A stretch of DNA of 64,000 bases from contig NZ_BDBM01000016.1 of assembly GCF_001612985.1 (NCBI RefSeq), positions 95,067 to 159,066 of the forward strand, given 5' to 3'. Below are positions 29,469 through 39,257 of the stretch, piece after piece. This DNA is from Nocardia gamkensis NBRC 108242. GTDB lineage: Bacteria; Actinomycetota; Actinomycetes; Mycobacteriales; Mycobacteriaceae. How positions within the stretch are numbered: position 1 is the first letter of the stretch; every line of letters starts with the position of its first letter. Position numbers and translations under genes: made by a program. The notes under the pieces were generated by a model, which was given only the letters and a program-made list of their open reading frames with translations, was not told the DNA's origin and made no database searches.

Positions 29469-30263
29469 GTGGACAGAGCGGAATTCTTCGAGCGCGGCGC
29501 CTCCATCGCCGATCGTCTGACGACGACGCAAGCGCAACCGCCGTGGTGGCTGGTGGTGGCGGCCGCGGTGGCGGCGCTCGTGCTGGTGGGTTACACCCCG
29601 ATCTGGCGGCTCACCCGCAATATCGTCACCATCGCGCACGAAGGCGGGCATGCCTTGGTCGCGCTGCTCACCGGCCGCAAGCTCAACAGCATCCGATTGC
29701 ATTCGGACACCTCGGGACTCACGGTGTCGAGCGGAAAACCCTACGGCCTCGGGATGATCCTCACTACGATGGCGGGTTACCCCGCGCCGCCGCTGCTCGG
29801 CCTCGGGTTCGCCGCCCTGCTCGGCGCCAGCCGGATCACGCTGATGCTGTGGACCGCCATCGTCCTGCTCGCCGCGCTCCTGATCAAGATCAGGAACATC
29901 TACGGCGGTATCACCGTGCTCGGACTCGGTGCGGCGGTCTTCGTCGTCTCCTGGTTCGGCACCGACACGCTGCAAGCGGGTTTCGCGTATCTGGGCGCCT
30001 GGTTCCTGCTGTTCGCCGGGGCGCGGCCGGTGCTCGAGCTACAGCGGGGACGTTCCCGGCAGCAGCGCGCCCGCTATCACGAGGTCGACTCCGACGCCGA
30101 TCAACTCGCCAGGCTCACCCGGCTGCCCGGCCTGCTGTGGGTGTTCGTGTTCGGCGCGATAGCCGTGGGTTCGCTGCTGATCGGCGCGTGGCTGCTCGTC
30201 TCCGCCATCGCCGAGATCTGCCTGCCGGGCGCGCCTTCCGGCTCCTGCTTCGCGTCGCACTGA
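29469..30263 (+). CDS. M50B-like membrane metalloprotease-family protein
   Basis: A 264-residue membrane protein with about seven helices and the zinc motif HEGGH at 57-61 in IVTIAHEGGHALVALLTGR. This matches the peptidase M50B-like family, related to site-2 proteases, whose actinobacterial members are mostly uncharacterised. It follows a Ser/Thr kinase gene by 86 bases. The GTG start lies 6 bases after TAAGGT, so the message may be leaderless. Whether the protein is proteolytically active is not shown. Confidence 0.75.
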   Translation: MDRAEFFERGASIADRLTTTQAQPPWWLVVAAAVAALVLVGYTPIWRLTRNIVTIAHEGGHALVALLTGRKLNSIRLHSDTSGLTVSSGKPYGLGMILTTMAGYPAPPLLGLGFAALLGASRITLMLWTAIVLLAALLIKIRNIYGGITVLGLGAAVFVVSWFGTDTLQAGFAYLGAWFLLFAGARPVLELQRGRSRQQRARYHEVDSDADQLARLTRLPGLLWVFVFGAIAVGSLLIGAWLLVSAIAEICLPGAPSGSCFASH

Positions 30264-30398
30264 CGCCGCGCTGCGCGACGCGATCGGTTCGGATAGGCTT
30301 CGATCCCGCCCTGCGCCACCTACCGCGTGCCGCATCGCCGAATGCCTCCACTTCGGCCGTCCCGGCGCGGAATCGCGATTCACGACCCTGGAGCCAGC

Positions 30399-31322
30399 AT
30401 GCCGAACATCCTCGCGCGTACGCCGAGTACTGCTGCGCGGCAGCTTTTCTCAGCATTGATCGCGGCCGTGACGGCGCTGATCCTCACGATCTCGCTCGGT
30501 CCGGCGATCGCCTCCGCCGCACCGGCGGCCACGGCCTGCGGCACACCACTGGCGCCCGCCGAGACGGCCGCTATCGCGGAACTGTCCGACACCGGCACGC
30601 TGACCGGTTCCGCGCTGCGGCAATTGGAGGAAGCCGTCGACCGGCACCAGCGGATCACGGAGATCCTGGTCGCCCACCGCGATCTGCGCGGGGTGTTCGC
30701 CCTCGGGCTCGACGCGGTCGAACGGGCCGCCGTCCTGCCGCTACAGCGCGACCCCGCGTCGTTCGACGACCCGGAGTGGGCGCATCGGATCAGTCTCGAA
30801 CTGCTGTCGCGCTTCCTGCGCACAGTGCACGCCGAATTCACCGGCGCACCCGTCGACCCGCACTGGGCACACTATTTCGCCCTGACCAGCCACTGCGAGC
30901 TGTCCCCCGCGCGCGTGGCGATGGCCGGGTACAACGCGCATCTGAGCGTCGACCTGTCCTATTCCGTCGCCGCGGTCGGCAGCACCGCCGCCAACGCGGG
31001 CGACTATTTCCGCATCGTCGACGCGATCGCCCAGCACGGTGCGCTGATCGTCGACGCGACCAAAGCGGTCTACGGCGGCGACCTCGGCCCGCTGTGGCGC
31101 TTCTACTTCGTCGGCGAGGGCTTGGACCTGGTGCTCGGTCGCGGGGTGGCCACCGGCCCCTTGCTCCGTCTGGCCGACGCGGGCGCCAACGTCGTCATTC
31201 TCTCGAACGGATTGGCCATGCGGGATCCGGCCGCGGCACCCGTCGTCACCGCCGAGATCGACATGTTGTGGCGCGGCCTCGATCTCGCTTTCGATGTCTT
31301 GTCGGATCTCGGCGGCCTCTAG
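30399..31322 (+). CDS. Secreted DUF5995-like protein
   Basis: A 307-residue protein with a signal peptide (hydrophobic core FSALIAAVTALILTISL, likely cut after AIASA). The mature part is mostly helical and resembles DUF5995, with the motifs DPEWAHRISLELLSRFL and AHYFALTSHCELSP. The function of this family is unknown. GGAG precedes the ATG at 30399. It converges with the gluconokinase gene. Confidence 0.75.
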   Translation: MPNILARTPSTAARQLFSALIAAVTALILTISLGPAIASAAPAATACGTPLAPAETAAIAELSDTGTLTGSALRQLEEAVDRHQRITEILVAHRDLRGVFALGLDAVERAAVLPLQRDPASFDDPEWAHRISLELLSRFLRTVHAEFTGAPVDPHWAHYFALTSHCELSPARVAMAGYNAHLSVDLSYSVAAVGSTAANAGDYFRIVDAIAQHGALIVDATKAVYGGDLGPLWRFYFVGEGLDLVLGRGVATGPLLRLADAGANVVILSNGLAMRDPAAAPVVTAEIDMLWRGLDLAFDVLSDLGGL

Positions 31323-31343
31323 CGGAGGAACCCGACGCGCGGC

Positions 31344-31844
31344 TCACCTGTCCAGCGCTGCCATGGCTTGCCGGACCACGTCCTCGGGCGGGCGTGCCGC
31401 ATCGATGGTGCTGCCGTCCTCGTCGGGACCGAGCGGCTCCAGGGTGGCCAGCTGGGAATCGAGCAGGCTCGGCGGCATGAAATGCCCGCGACGTCCGGTC
31501 ACACGCCGCTCGAGTTCGGCGCGCGGCACGCTCAGATGCAGGAAGAATGCCTCGGGCGCAGAGGCGCGCAGTCGGTCGCGGTAGATCCGTTTGAGAGCCG
31601 AGCACGTGACGACGCCGCCCCTGCCGGATCGCTCGGCCATCCAGGCGGCCAGGGCGTCGAGCCAGGGTGCGCGGTCGGCATCGTCCAACGGCGCCCCCGC
31701 CGCCATCTTCGCGACGTTCGCGCGCGTGTGGAAGTCGTCGCCTTCGGCGTACTCGACCCCGAGCGCGTCGGCCAGGCGGGTGCCGACCGTCGTCTTTCCC
31801 GAACCCGACACCCCCATCACGACGATCACCGGTACATCGTGCAC
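31344..31844 (-). CDS. gntK: Gluconokinase
   Basis: A 166-residue kinase that phosphorylates D-gluconate to 6-phosphogluconate, feeding the pentose phosphate pathway. Walker A is GVSGSGKTT (11-19). EGDDFHTRANVAKMAAGAPL and CSALKRIYRDRLR are family signatures and the length is normal. The start is a GTG at 31844 with GGAGG six bases upstream. It stands alone; no gluconate permease or GntR is next to it. Confidence 0.92.
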   Translation of the reverse strand: MHDVPVIVVMGVSGSGKTTVGTRLADALGVEYAEGDDFHTRANVAKMAAGAPLDDADRAPWLDALAAWMAERSGRGGVVTCSALKRIYRDRLRASAPEAFFLHLSVPRAELERRVTGRRGHFMPPSLLDSQLATLEPLGPDEDGSTIDAARPPEDVVRQAMAALDR

Positions 31845-32131
31845 TCGAACCTCCTTCCCCCGTGGCGGCGGATCTGTCGTGCGCGCGGATTGTCATCGGC
31901 AACAACCTAGCGGGCGAGCACTTCGTCGGCCCGTGCAGTGACGATCCGCCCCGCCCGCGGCTAGATTTCGAGGACCGAGACTGCGGCCCGCCGATTTCGT
32001 TCTGCGTCAAAAGATTTGAGATCCGCGCGGACCGGATGGGAAGTACGAATGTTCGCGAAGACGCACTGCACGGACCTGGTCCGACATCCGGACCGCGACC
32101 GCACGCCCGAGCTACGAGCGGCCCGCGGCGG

Positions 32132-33358
32132 ATGCGGAGTCTGAGCAGCGGTATGCCATCCCCACGCAGCACCGCCGCGGCGTCCGCCGAGCTCGTCCCG
32201 GCTACCGAGCACATCGTGCGGCACCTGCTCGACATCATTCCCCGGCGGCACGTGGAGCGGGGGAACCTGCTGCGCGAGGAGATCCGCGCCACCGTCACGC
32301 ACTGCCTCGATCTGGTCGCGTCCGTCGATCCCGAGCTACCGGCGCGCACGGTCCGCATCTTCGAGGCCGCCACCCGGTGGGCCGGGGTGGGGATTCCGAT
32401 GGACACCGTCCAGCATCTCGTCCACGAGGGATTCCGCCTCTATCTCGACGACCACCTGCGGGATGCGCAGACCGTGCACCATGACGACATCCGCGGGCTC
32501 TTCGACGCGCTGCACGCGGTCACCACGACCGTATCGCTCGCCTACCTGTCCGTCGCGCCCGCCGCCGAGCAGACCGCTCCGCATGCCGTCGCCGTCGCAC
32601 TGCTCAGAGGCCACCACCCCGCGAAGGTCTACCGCGAGTACGGCATTCCGGTCGCAGACCGATACACCGTGCTCGCCGTGGCGGTCGACCGGCCCACCGA
32701 GGAACGTCCCGGCCGACGCCCCGGCGACGGCAACAGCATCCGGCAGCGCATGCAGATCTGCCTCGCCGTGCACTGCGGCGGGCATGTGCCCGCCGTGCTC
32801 AGCGCGATCGGCGGGACGATTCTGGTACCGGAGTCGCTGATCGCCGCGAACGAACTCGACGCCTTGGTCGCCGCGCTGGCCACGGCGGTACCCGCCCCGC
32901 TCACCGCCGCCGCCATGGCCGCCGAGCCCGACCGGATCCCCGGCGCCGCCGACCAGGCACACGAACTGCTCGACATGGTCCGGCGCATGCGAAACCCGCC
33001 GGGTCTGTACCGTTTCGAGGATCTGGCCCTCGAATACCAGCTCACCCGGCCGGGGCCGGGACGCGATCGGCTGGCCGCGCTGCTCGACCCGCTGGAGGGC
33101 CATCCCGAGCTGTTCGACACCCTGCGCGAGCACATCCGCAACGACTTCAACCGCAGGCGGACCTCCCGGACGATGTATCTGCACCCGAACACGGTGGACC
33201 ATCGTCTCAAGCGCATCGGCCGCCTCACCGGCCTGGACACCGCCGTTCCGCACGTGCTGTACCGATTGCGCGCCGCGCTCATCGCACGGACTTACACGCG
33301 GCCGGAATCGCCGACACCAGGGGAGCACCGAACCCGCGCCGCTGGTGAATCTCGATAA
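32132..33358 (+). CDS. PucR-family transcriptional regulator
   Basis: A protein of about 408 residues. The C-terminal helix-turn-helix (RRRTSRTMYLHPNTVDHRL) and a preceding GGDEF-like middle region fit the PucR/CdaR group of actinobacterial regulators. The ligand and targets are unknown. The start is uncertain: ATGs at 32132 and 32153 are both in frame and neither has a strong ribosome binding site. The 287 bases upstream, to the divergent gluconokinase gene, contain no other gene. Confidence 0.75.
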   Translation: MRSLSSGMPSPRSTAAASAELVPATEHIVRHLLDIIPRRHVERGNLLREEIRATVTHCLDLVASVDPELPARTVRIFEAATRWAGVGIPMDTVQHLVHEGFRLYLDDHLRDAQTVHHDDIRGLFDALHAVTTTVSLAYLSVAPAAEQTAPHAVAVALLRGHHPAKVYREYGIPVADRYTVLAVAVDRPTEERPGRRPGDGNSIRQRMQICLAVHCGGHVPAVLSAIGGTILVPESLIAANELDALVAALATAVPAPLTAAAMAAEPDRIPGAADQAHELLDMVRRMRNPPGLYRFEDLALEYQLTRPGPGRDRLAALLDPLEGHPELFDTLREHIRNDFNRRRTSRTMYLHPNTVDHRLKRIGRLTGLDTAVPHVLYRLRAALIARTYTRPESPTPGEHRTRAAGESR

Positions 33359-33447
33359 TCCGGCGACATCGCCCCATGCTTTCCCCGTCCTCCGCATGGC
33401 GCGAGCGGAGCGATTCGCCCATGCTCCGACCGACTAGGGTCATCGAC

Positions 33448-34368
33448 ATGGAACTACGCATCTTCACCGAGCCGCAGCAGGGTGCGAGCTACGACACGTT
33501 GCTCACCGTTGCCAAGGCCACCGAGGACTTGGGATTCGACGCGTTCTTCCGCTCCGACCACTACCTGAGCATGGGGGGCGCCGACGGCCTGCCCGGCCCG
33601 ACCGATGCCTGGATCACCCTCGCCGGACTGGCCAGGGAGACCAGACGGATCCGCCTGGGCACCCTGGTCACCGCCGCCACCTTCCGGCTGCCCGGCCCGC
33701 TCGCCATCCAGGTGGCCCAGGTGGACCAGATGTCCGGCGGCCGGGTCGAATTCGGTCTGGGCAGTGGCTGGTTCGCCGAGGAGCACGCCGCGTACGGCAT
33801 CCCGTTCCCCGCCGACAAGTTCGCCCGGCTGGAAGAACAGCTGGCCGTCATCACCGGGCTCTGGGCGACCAAACCCGGCGACACGTTCAGCTACGACGGC
33901 AAGCACTACCAGCTCACCGATTCCCCCGCCCTGCCCAAACCGGTGCAGGACCCGATTCCGGTGCTGATCGGCGGCCAGGGCGCCACCCGCACCCCCCGGC
34001 TGGCCGCGCAGTACGCCGCCGAGTTCAATATGCCGTTCTCCTCGCTCGAGGACAGTGCGCGGCAGTTCGATCGGGTGCGCGCCGCCGCCGAGACCTATGG
34101 ACGCGCGGCCGACGACCTGGTCTACTCCAACGCGCTGGTGGTCTGCGTCGGCGCGAACGACGCCGAGGTGGCGCGCCGGGCCGCCGCGATCGGACGCGAG
34201 GTGGACGAGCTGAAGACCAACGGCCTGGCCGGCTCACCCGCCGAGGTGGTGGACAAGATCGGCCGGTACACCGAGATCGGCACCAGCCGCATCTACTTGC
34301 AGGTGCTCGATCTGACCGATCTCGAGCATCTCGAGCTGATCTCCGCGCAGGTGCAGTCGCAATTGTGA
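33448..34368 (+). CDS. F420-dependent LLM-class oxidoreductase
   Basis: A 306-residue luciferase-like protein. DAFFRSDHYLSMGG, GTLVTAATFRLPGPLAIQVAQ (two adjoining motifs) and GRVEFGLGSGWFAEEH match the TIGR03560 group of F420-dependent oxidoreductases. The substrate is unknown. TAGGGT at 33435-33440 followed by 7 bases to ATG suggests a leaderless start. The following gene is convergent. Confidence 0.88.
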   Translation: MELRIFTEPQQGASYDTLLTVAKATEDLGFDAFFRSDHYLSMGGADGLPGPTDAWITLAGLARETRRIRLGTLVTAATFRLPGPLAIQVAQVDQMSGGRVEFGLGSGWFAEEHAAYGIPFPADKFARLEEQLAVITGLWATKPGDTFSYDGKHYQLTDSPALPKPVQDPIPVLIGGQGATRTPRLAAQYAAEFNMPFSSLEDSARQFDRVRAAAETYGRAADDLVYSNALVVCVGANDAEVARRAAAIGREVDELKTNGLAGSPAEVVDKIGRYTEIGTSRIYLQVLDLTDLEHLELISAQVQSQL

Positions 34369-34413
34369 GCCCCGGCGCGGGGGGTCGCCCGGCGAGACGC
34401 CCCCATGCGGCGC

Positions 34414-36465
34414 TCAGCCCAGCGGGCGATTGGTCGGCACGATGACGAAGCTCGGCGCCGACGGATCCAACTCGAGGTGCTGGGGCTTCAGTTCGGTGTT
34501 GTTGAGCATGGGGCGGAAGGCCAGCGCCTTCGGCGAGTTGCCCGCGAAGACGTCGATCCGCAGCCGGTGACCGGGTTGCAGCACCGCTTGGGTGGGGATG
34601 ACCGCGATGTCCAGTGCCACGGGCTCACCGGGAACGACCGGCTGCACGCTGTCCAGGGTGAGCGGATTGAACGGTTCGGTCAGATCGCCGGACGATGTTC
34701 GGCTGCTCTTCTGCTCGTCGACGGCGCGCAGGGAGGCGGTCAACTGCCCGGTGGTCAGCACCTTCGACGATCCGTCGGGCGCCACATCGTTCATCGTGAC
34801 GCTCCAGTAGCCGTCTGTGGCGTCGTGCACGGTGTTGAGGTGCACGTTCACCGGCCCCGAGATGACCGTGCGCTCGGTCATCGGCGCACTGGTGAAGGTC
34901 AGCGCGTTGCGCTCGGCGATGCGCGAGTCCTTCGCGCACACGTCCACCACCGCCGCCATGCCTGCCGAGCCCTGCGCGGTGTCGCGGGAACACGCCGCGG
35001 CGAGGCCGGGCGCCACCGTCAATGTCCGTCGCTCGTCGGAGACGGTCATCGTCAGCGATCCGTCGTATACCGCTTTTCCGGTGGTGCCGCTCGGCGTGGC
35101 CGAGAGATACACGCGGCGATGGTTGAGGTCCTTCTGCGGGAACTGCCCGAGGGTGATCCAGCCGCCTCCCTGTTCCCACACGGTGACCGGCCCGAAATCG
35201 CCCAAACCGTGGTCGACGTCCTTCAACCACTTGTCGAACCACACCCGCTGCAACACGTCCAACCGCGGCGGTGCTCCGGGAATGCCGGTCCCCGCACCGG
35301 GATTCGCGTGATAGGTGTCGCCGACGATCAATTGCTTGCTGCCCGCGGGCAGCGGGATGGCGTTGTACAGCTTGGTCGCGCTGTTGGCGAAGATGTCGTG
35401 CCAGCCGCCGTAGACGAAGGTGGGCACCGTGATGCGCTCCGGGTGGCCCTCGATGCCGCGCCGGAAGTAGCTGTCCTCGTCCAGCGCGTCGGCCAACGCG
35501 GGCGGCACGTGGTCGAGCGAAGGCGTGAGCAGCGCCTGGGCCAGCAGATCGACGTTGCTGGCCGGATCGGACATCCGTTCGTGCAGCCACCCCCAGTCGA
35601 AGGTGCCGTTCAACATCGACTGCACGTCGGGAATCAGCTTCAGCTGGTTGACCGTATTGAGCCACATCGGCAGGAACGTCGTCCCCACCCCGCCGCCCGG
35701 CGCGACGACGTCACGCATCAAGTCGCTCCCGGGTTCCACGGGGAAGATCGCCTGCAACGGCGCCGGGGCGTCCTCGGCGGCGCGCAGCTGGTTGATCCCC
35801 GAATACGAACCGCCGCTCATCCCGATCCGGCCGTTCGACCACGGCTGCGCGGCCGCCCAGTCGATCACCTCGCGGGTGTCGAGTTGTTCCCGCTCGCCGA
35901 GGGTGTCCCACGCGCCCTGGGAGAAGCCGGTTCCGCGCACGTCGGCGATGACCTGGGTGTATCCGGCGCGGATCAGGTTGCGATCGAGTCCGAGCACCGT
36001 CTGCACGGTGCCGCCGTCGACCGCGTGGAGCAGATCGCCGAAACCGCTGACCGGCGTGCGGGCCAGATTCACGCGGTTGACCAGCCGGACGGTCAGCGGC
36101 TGCAAGCCGGGCACCGCGAGCGCCGTGTCGATCAGATTGGTCATGAGCTTGGTGTAGGGGGTCAGGTTCACGATGGTCGGCAGCGGCTGCTGCTCCACCT
36201 CCCCGCCCTGCTTCACCGGCCGGTACACGTTGGCCTTCAGCACGACGCCGTCGCTCATCCGGATCGGGACGTCCCAGTCGATGTGCACGTCGGCATACGG
36301 CTGGGGACCGTCGTGCAACGCGGTCCATCCCACGGTGTGGGACTCGGCGGACGGCTCCGCGACCGCGGGCCCCGACCCGAATCCCACGGCCGCCAGCACC
36401 GCGACCGTCGCCACCATCCGGATCGCCCTGCTCATCGTTCGTGCCATGTCACGCCCCGCTGCCAT
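34414..36465 (-). CDS. Secreted CocE/NonD-family hydrolase (S15 type)
   Basis: A 683-residue exported protein. After a signal peptide (hydrophobic MVATVAVLAAVGFGSG, cut near AVAEP) come an alpha/beta-hydrolase domain of the X-Pro dipeptidyl-peptidase/cocaine esterase kind and a C-terminal jelly-roll domain. The nucleophile serine is in GMSGGSYSG. Activity may be on esters, amides or proline peptides. The ATG at 36465 follows GAGGGAG; another in-frame ATG lies 18 bases further in. Confidence 0.85.
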   Translation of the reverse strand: MAAGRDMARTMSRAIRMVATVAVLAAVGFGSGPAVAEPSAESHTVGWTALHDGPQPYADVHIDWDVPIRMSDGVVLKANVYRPVKQGGEVEQQPLPTIVNLTPYTKLMTNLIDTALAVPGLQPLTVRLVNRVNLARTPVSGFGDLLHAVDGGTVQTVLGLDRNLIRAGYTQVIADVRGTGFSQGAWDTLGEREQLDTREVIDWAAAQPWSNGRIGMSGGSYSGINQLRAAEDAPAPLQAIFPVEPGSDLMRDVVAPGGGVGTTFLPMWLNTVNQLKLIPDVQSMLNGTFDWGWLHERMSDPASNVDLLAQALLTPSLDHVPPALADALDEDSYFRRGIEGHPERITVPTFVYGGWHDIFANSATKLYNAIPLPAGSKQLIVGDTYHANPGAGTGIPGAPPRLDVLQRVWFDKWLKDVDHGLGDFGPVTVWEQGGGWITLGQFPQKDLNHRRVYLSATPSGTTGKAVYDGSLTMTVSDERRTLTVAPGLAAACSRDTAQGSAGMAAVVDVCAKDSRIAERNALTFTSAPMTERTVISGPVNVHLNTVHDATDGYWSVTMNDVAPDGSSKVLTTGQLTASLRAVDEQKSSRTSSGDLTEPFNPLTLDSVQPVVPGEPVALDIAVIPTQAVLQPGHRLRIDVFAGNSPKALAFRPMLNNTELKPQHLELDPSAPSFVIVPTNRPLG

Positions 36466-36632
36466 CTCGCTCCCTCGACCGGTGTGCGGACCGACCATCG
36501 ATCGCCCGATTGAGCGACAACGTAGCAATCGCCTGGCGAATGCCGTGGGATGCGCGGTCAGGCCGGTTTGTCGCGGACGAACAGACAGTGAACGCCGCGC
36601 ACCCGCCATCGATCCGGCTTATCGTGGGGCGC

Positions 36633-37532
36633 ATGACGCCGTTGCAGCGCTACATCGCCGAGGAGATCGCGGCCGATCACGCCGACGGCCTGCTCCCCCG
36701 GCGGGAGGCACTGCGCAGGCTCGGGCTGCTCGGGCTCGGCGTCACCGCCGCGACCGCCCTGCTGGCCGCCTGCGCGAGCAACGACACCGCGACCACCGAT
36801 TCCGCGCCCAGCCCCACGGCGCCACCGACGCCACCCGGTTCCGCCGCCGCCCTCCCGACCACCGCCATCACCTTCGCCGGACCCGGCGCGGCGCCACTGC
36901 AAGCCGCGTGGGCGGCGGCGCCGCAGCCGCGGGGCGGGGTGCTGGTCGTCCACGAGAACAAGGGCCTCACCGATCACATCCGTTCGGTGGCAGGACGTTT
37001 CGCCGGCGCCGGATACTCCGCGCTCGCGGTCGACCTGCTGTCCGCGCGAGGCGGCACCGCCGCGTTCACGGATCCGGCCGCCGCGACCGCCGAACTGAGC
37101 CGTATCCCGCAGGAACAGCTCGTCGCCGACCTGCGCGCCGGGCTCGACGAACTCCAGCGCCGGGTCGAGGGAAAGAAGCTCGGCGCCACCGGTTTCTGCT
37201 TCGGCGGTGGCCTGACCTGGCTACTGCTGGCCTCCGGCCCGTCCCCGCTCGCCGCGGCGACACCCTTCTACGGACCGTTCCCGGACAACGGTGATCTCTC
37301 CGCGTCGAAAGCCGCGGTGCTCGGGGTCTACGCGGCGGCCGACGCCCGCGTGAACGCCTCCCGGCCCGCCGCGGAGGCCGCACTGGCCCGTTCGGGCGCC
37401 CCGCACCAGATCTTCACCGCACCCGACGCCGACCACGCCTTCTTCAACGACACCGGTCAGCGGTACAACGCCACGGCGGCCACCGAAGCATGGCGTCGCG
37501 TCCTGGATTGGTACGGCACATATCTCGGCTGA
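36633..37532 (+). CDS. Dienelactone hydrolase-family lipoprotein
   Basis: A 299-residue exported protein. The N-terminus has a twin-arginine-like PRREALRRLGLLGLG and a lipobox LLAAC with C47. The mature part is a dienelactone-hydrolase-like alpha/beta hydrolase with the cysteine nucleophile in GFCFGGG and the histidine in DADHAFFND. TATCGT at 36620-36625 followed by 7 bases to ATG suggests a leaderless transcript. Its stop overlaps the ATG of the sugar dehydrogenase gene (TGATG), so the two are co-translated. Confidence 0.85.
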   Translation: MTPLQRYIAEEIAADHADGLLPRREALRRLGLLGLGVTAATALLAACASNDTATTDSAPSPTAPPTPPGSAAALPTTAITFAGPGAAPLQAAWAAAPQPRGGVLVVHENKGLTDHIRSVAGRFAGAGYSALAVDLLSARGGTAAFTDPAAATAELSRIPQEQLVADLRAGLDELQRRVEGKKLGATGFCFGGGLTWLLLASGPSPLAAATPFYGPFPDNGDLSASKAAVLGVYAAADARVNASRPAAEAALARSGAPHQIFTAPDADHAFFNDTGQRYNATAATEAWRRVLDWYGTYLG

Positions 37533-38725
37533 TGGCATTCGAATCGAGCCGCTGCCTCGTCATCCCGGCGCCTTCGGGCGGCGCGGGCGCCGACCGAGCG
37601 TGCATTCCCGGTAGCGAGAGCCCGATCCGCGCGCCGCGCTTGCTTGCGGTGATCGCCTTGCTCTTTTCCGTAGCGGCGGTATGCGCCTGCGGCGGCGAGA
37701 GTCCGACCACTCCGAGCGGTGCGCCTACGACAGGCACCATCGCACCGGGCAACCCGGCGGGAAGACCCGATCTCGATGCCGCCGAAGAAGTCGCGAAGGA
37801 CATCGAGGTCCCGTGGGGCCTGGCCTTCCTACCCGACGGCGCCGCGCTGGTCGCGGAGCGTGACTCCGGACGGATCGTGCGAGTCGCCGCAGGCCGTGCG
37901 CCGGAACAGGTCTACCGCCTGCCCGATGTCGCCGCACGTGGCGAAGGCGGTCTACTCGGGCTCGCCGTCGCGCCGGACTACGCCGAAAGCCGTTACATCT
38001 ACGCCTATTTCACCTCCGAGACGGACAATCGGATCGTCCGGTTCCGGCTCGACGGCCCGCCCGAGCCGATTGTCACCGGCATCGCCGAGGCCGGTAACCA
38101 CAACGGCGGGCGGATCGCGTTCGGGCCCGACGGCATGCTGTACGCCGGGACCGGCGACGCCGGGGAATCCGGACGCTCGCAGGATCCGGCGAGCCTGAAC
38201 GGAAAGATCCTCCGTTCGACTCCCGAAGGCCTTCCCGCGCCGGGCAATCCGTATCCCGGCTCGCCGGTCTACAGTCTCGGCCACCGCAACGTGCAGGGAC
38301 TGGCGTGGGATCGGGCCGGTCGCCTGTTCGCGGCGGAGTTCGGGCAGAACCGGTTCGACGAGATCAACCTGATCGAGCCCGGCCGCAACTACGGCTGGCC
38401 CGACGTCGAGGGCGCGGGCGGCGCCGACCACGGCTTCACCGATCCGCTGCTGACCTGGACCACCGCGGAAGCCTCGCCCTCGGGCATCGCCATCACCGGC
38501 GACATCCTCTACGTCGCGGCGCTACGCGGGCAGCGGCTGTGGACCGTGCCGCTCGAGGACGGCCGCGTAGGCGGGCCCCGGGCCGAACTGCGCGACCGGT
38601 ACGGCCGGTTGCGCACCGTGGAAGCCGCCCCGGACGGAGCGCTGTGGCTCACCACCTCCAACACCGACGGCCGGGGCGACCCCGCGAGCGGCGACGATCG
38701 CGTCCTTCGCTTCCCGGCACGCTGA
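37532..38725 (+). CDS. PQQ-type sugar dehydrogenase lipoprotein
   Basis: A 397-residue beta-propeller protein of the soluble glucose/sorbosone dehydrogenase family. GNHNGGRIAFGPDGMLY carries the catalytic histidine region, and GHRNVQGLAWD and GRNYGWPD are further signatures. The N-terminus has a hydrophobic stretch ending in a cysteine-rich lipobox-like VAAVCAC, so it is probably surface-anchored. The first 35 residues before the signal are unusually long and the true start may lie inside. It is coupled to the upstream hydrolase gene. Confidence 0.8.
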   Translation: MAFESSRCLVIPAPSGGAGADRACIPGSESPIRAPRLLAVIALLFSVAAVCACGGESPTTPSGAPTTGTIAPGNPAGRPDLDAAEEVAKDIEVPWGLAFLPDGAALVAERDSGRIVRVAAGRAPEQVYRLPDVAARGEGGLLGLAVAPDYAESRYIYAYFTSETDNRIVRFRLDGPPEPIVTGIAEAGNHNGGRIAFGPDGMLYAGTGDAGESGRSQDPASLNGKILRSTPEGLPAPGNPYPGSPVYSLGHRNVQGLAWDRAGRLFAAEFGQNRFDEINLIEPGRNYGWPDVEGAGGADHGFTDPLLTWTTAEASPSGIAITGDILYVAALRGQRLWTVPLEDGRVGGPRAELRDRYGRLRTVEAAPDGALWLTTSNTDGRGDPASGDDRVLRFPAR

Positions 38726-38771
38726 ACCGCCGCCTCCGCGAGCCGTGTGACGCGCGCCACCGATCATTTAG

Positions 38772-38808
38772 GTTGTACACAACAGAATTGTCCACTATAT
38801 TATTGCTC
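38772..38808 (+). promoter_or_regulatory. OhrR promoter-operator, leaderless
   Basis: TTGTAC (38773-38778) and TATATT (38796-38801) form a -35/-10 pair with 17-bp spacing, and the ATG follows 7 bases later, so the message should be leaderless. Two overlapping dyads lie in the spacer: GTTGT/ACAAC (38772-38776, 38779-38783) and ACAA/TTGT (38779-38782, 38788-38791). MarR/OhrR proteins bind TTGT...ACAA-type sites, so autorepression relieved by organic peroxide is likely. Confidence 0.7.
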
Positions 38809-39255
38809 ATGACCGATCACCTCACCCTCGACGAGCAGCTCTGCTTCCCGCTCTACGCGGCGTCCCGGGCGATGACGGCGGTCTACCGCCCGAAGCTGGA
38901 ACGGCTCGGGCTCACCTACCCGCAGTACCTGGTGATGCTGGCGCTGTGGGAACGCGACGAACGCAGCGTCGGAGACGTCTGCCAGGCGCTCGACCTCGAT
39001 TCCGGCACGCTCTCGCCGCTGCTCAAGCGACTGGAGGGGGCCGGCTTGGTCGAGCGGCGGCGGTCGGCGGGCGACGAACGCCGCGTCGACATCCGGCTCA
39101 CCGAGCGCGGGCGCGCGCTGCGCGCCCAGGCGGGTGACATCCCCGCCCAGATGGCCGAGGCCAGTGGCTTGTCCATGGACGAAGTCATCGCGCTGCGCGG
39201 CATTTTGCACCGACTGACCGAGGCGCTGAAGTCTCGGTCGAACGAAGGAGAGTAG
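38809..39255 (+). CDS. ohrR: MarR-family organic peroxide regulator
   Basis: A 148-residue MarR-type repressor. The reactive cysteine is C12 in [16 protein letters not shown], the OhrR signature; oxidation by organic hydroperoxides releases DNA. The winged helix is at about 45-105 ([20 protein letters not shown]). It lies 2 bases upstream of ohr, forming an operon, and probably represses itself and ohr through the dyads in its own promoter. Confidence 0.92.
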   Translation: MTDHLTLDEQLCFPLYAASRAMTAVYRPKLERLGLTYPQYLVMLALWERDERSVGDVCQALDLDSGTLSPLLKRLEGAGLVERRRSAGDERRVDIRLTERGRALRAQAGDIPAQMAEASGLSMDEVIALRGILHRLTEALKSRSNEGE

Positions 39256-39257
39256 AC

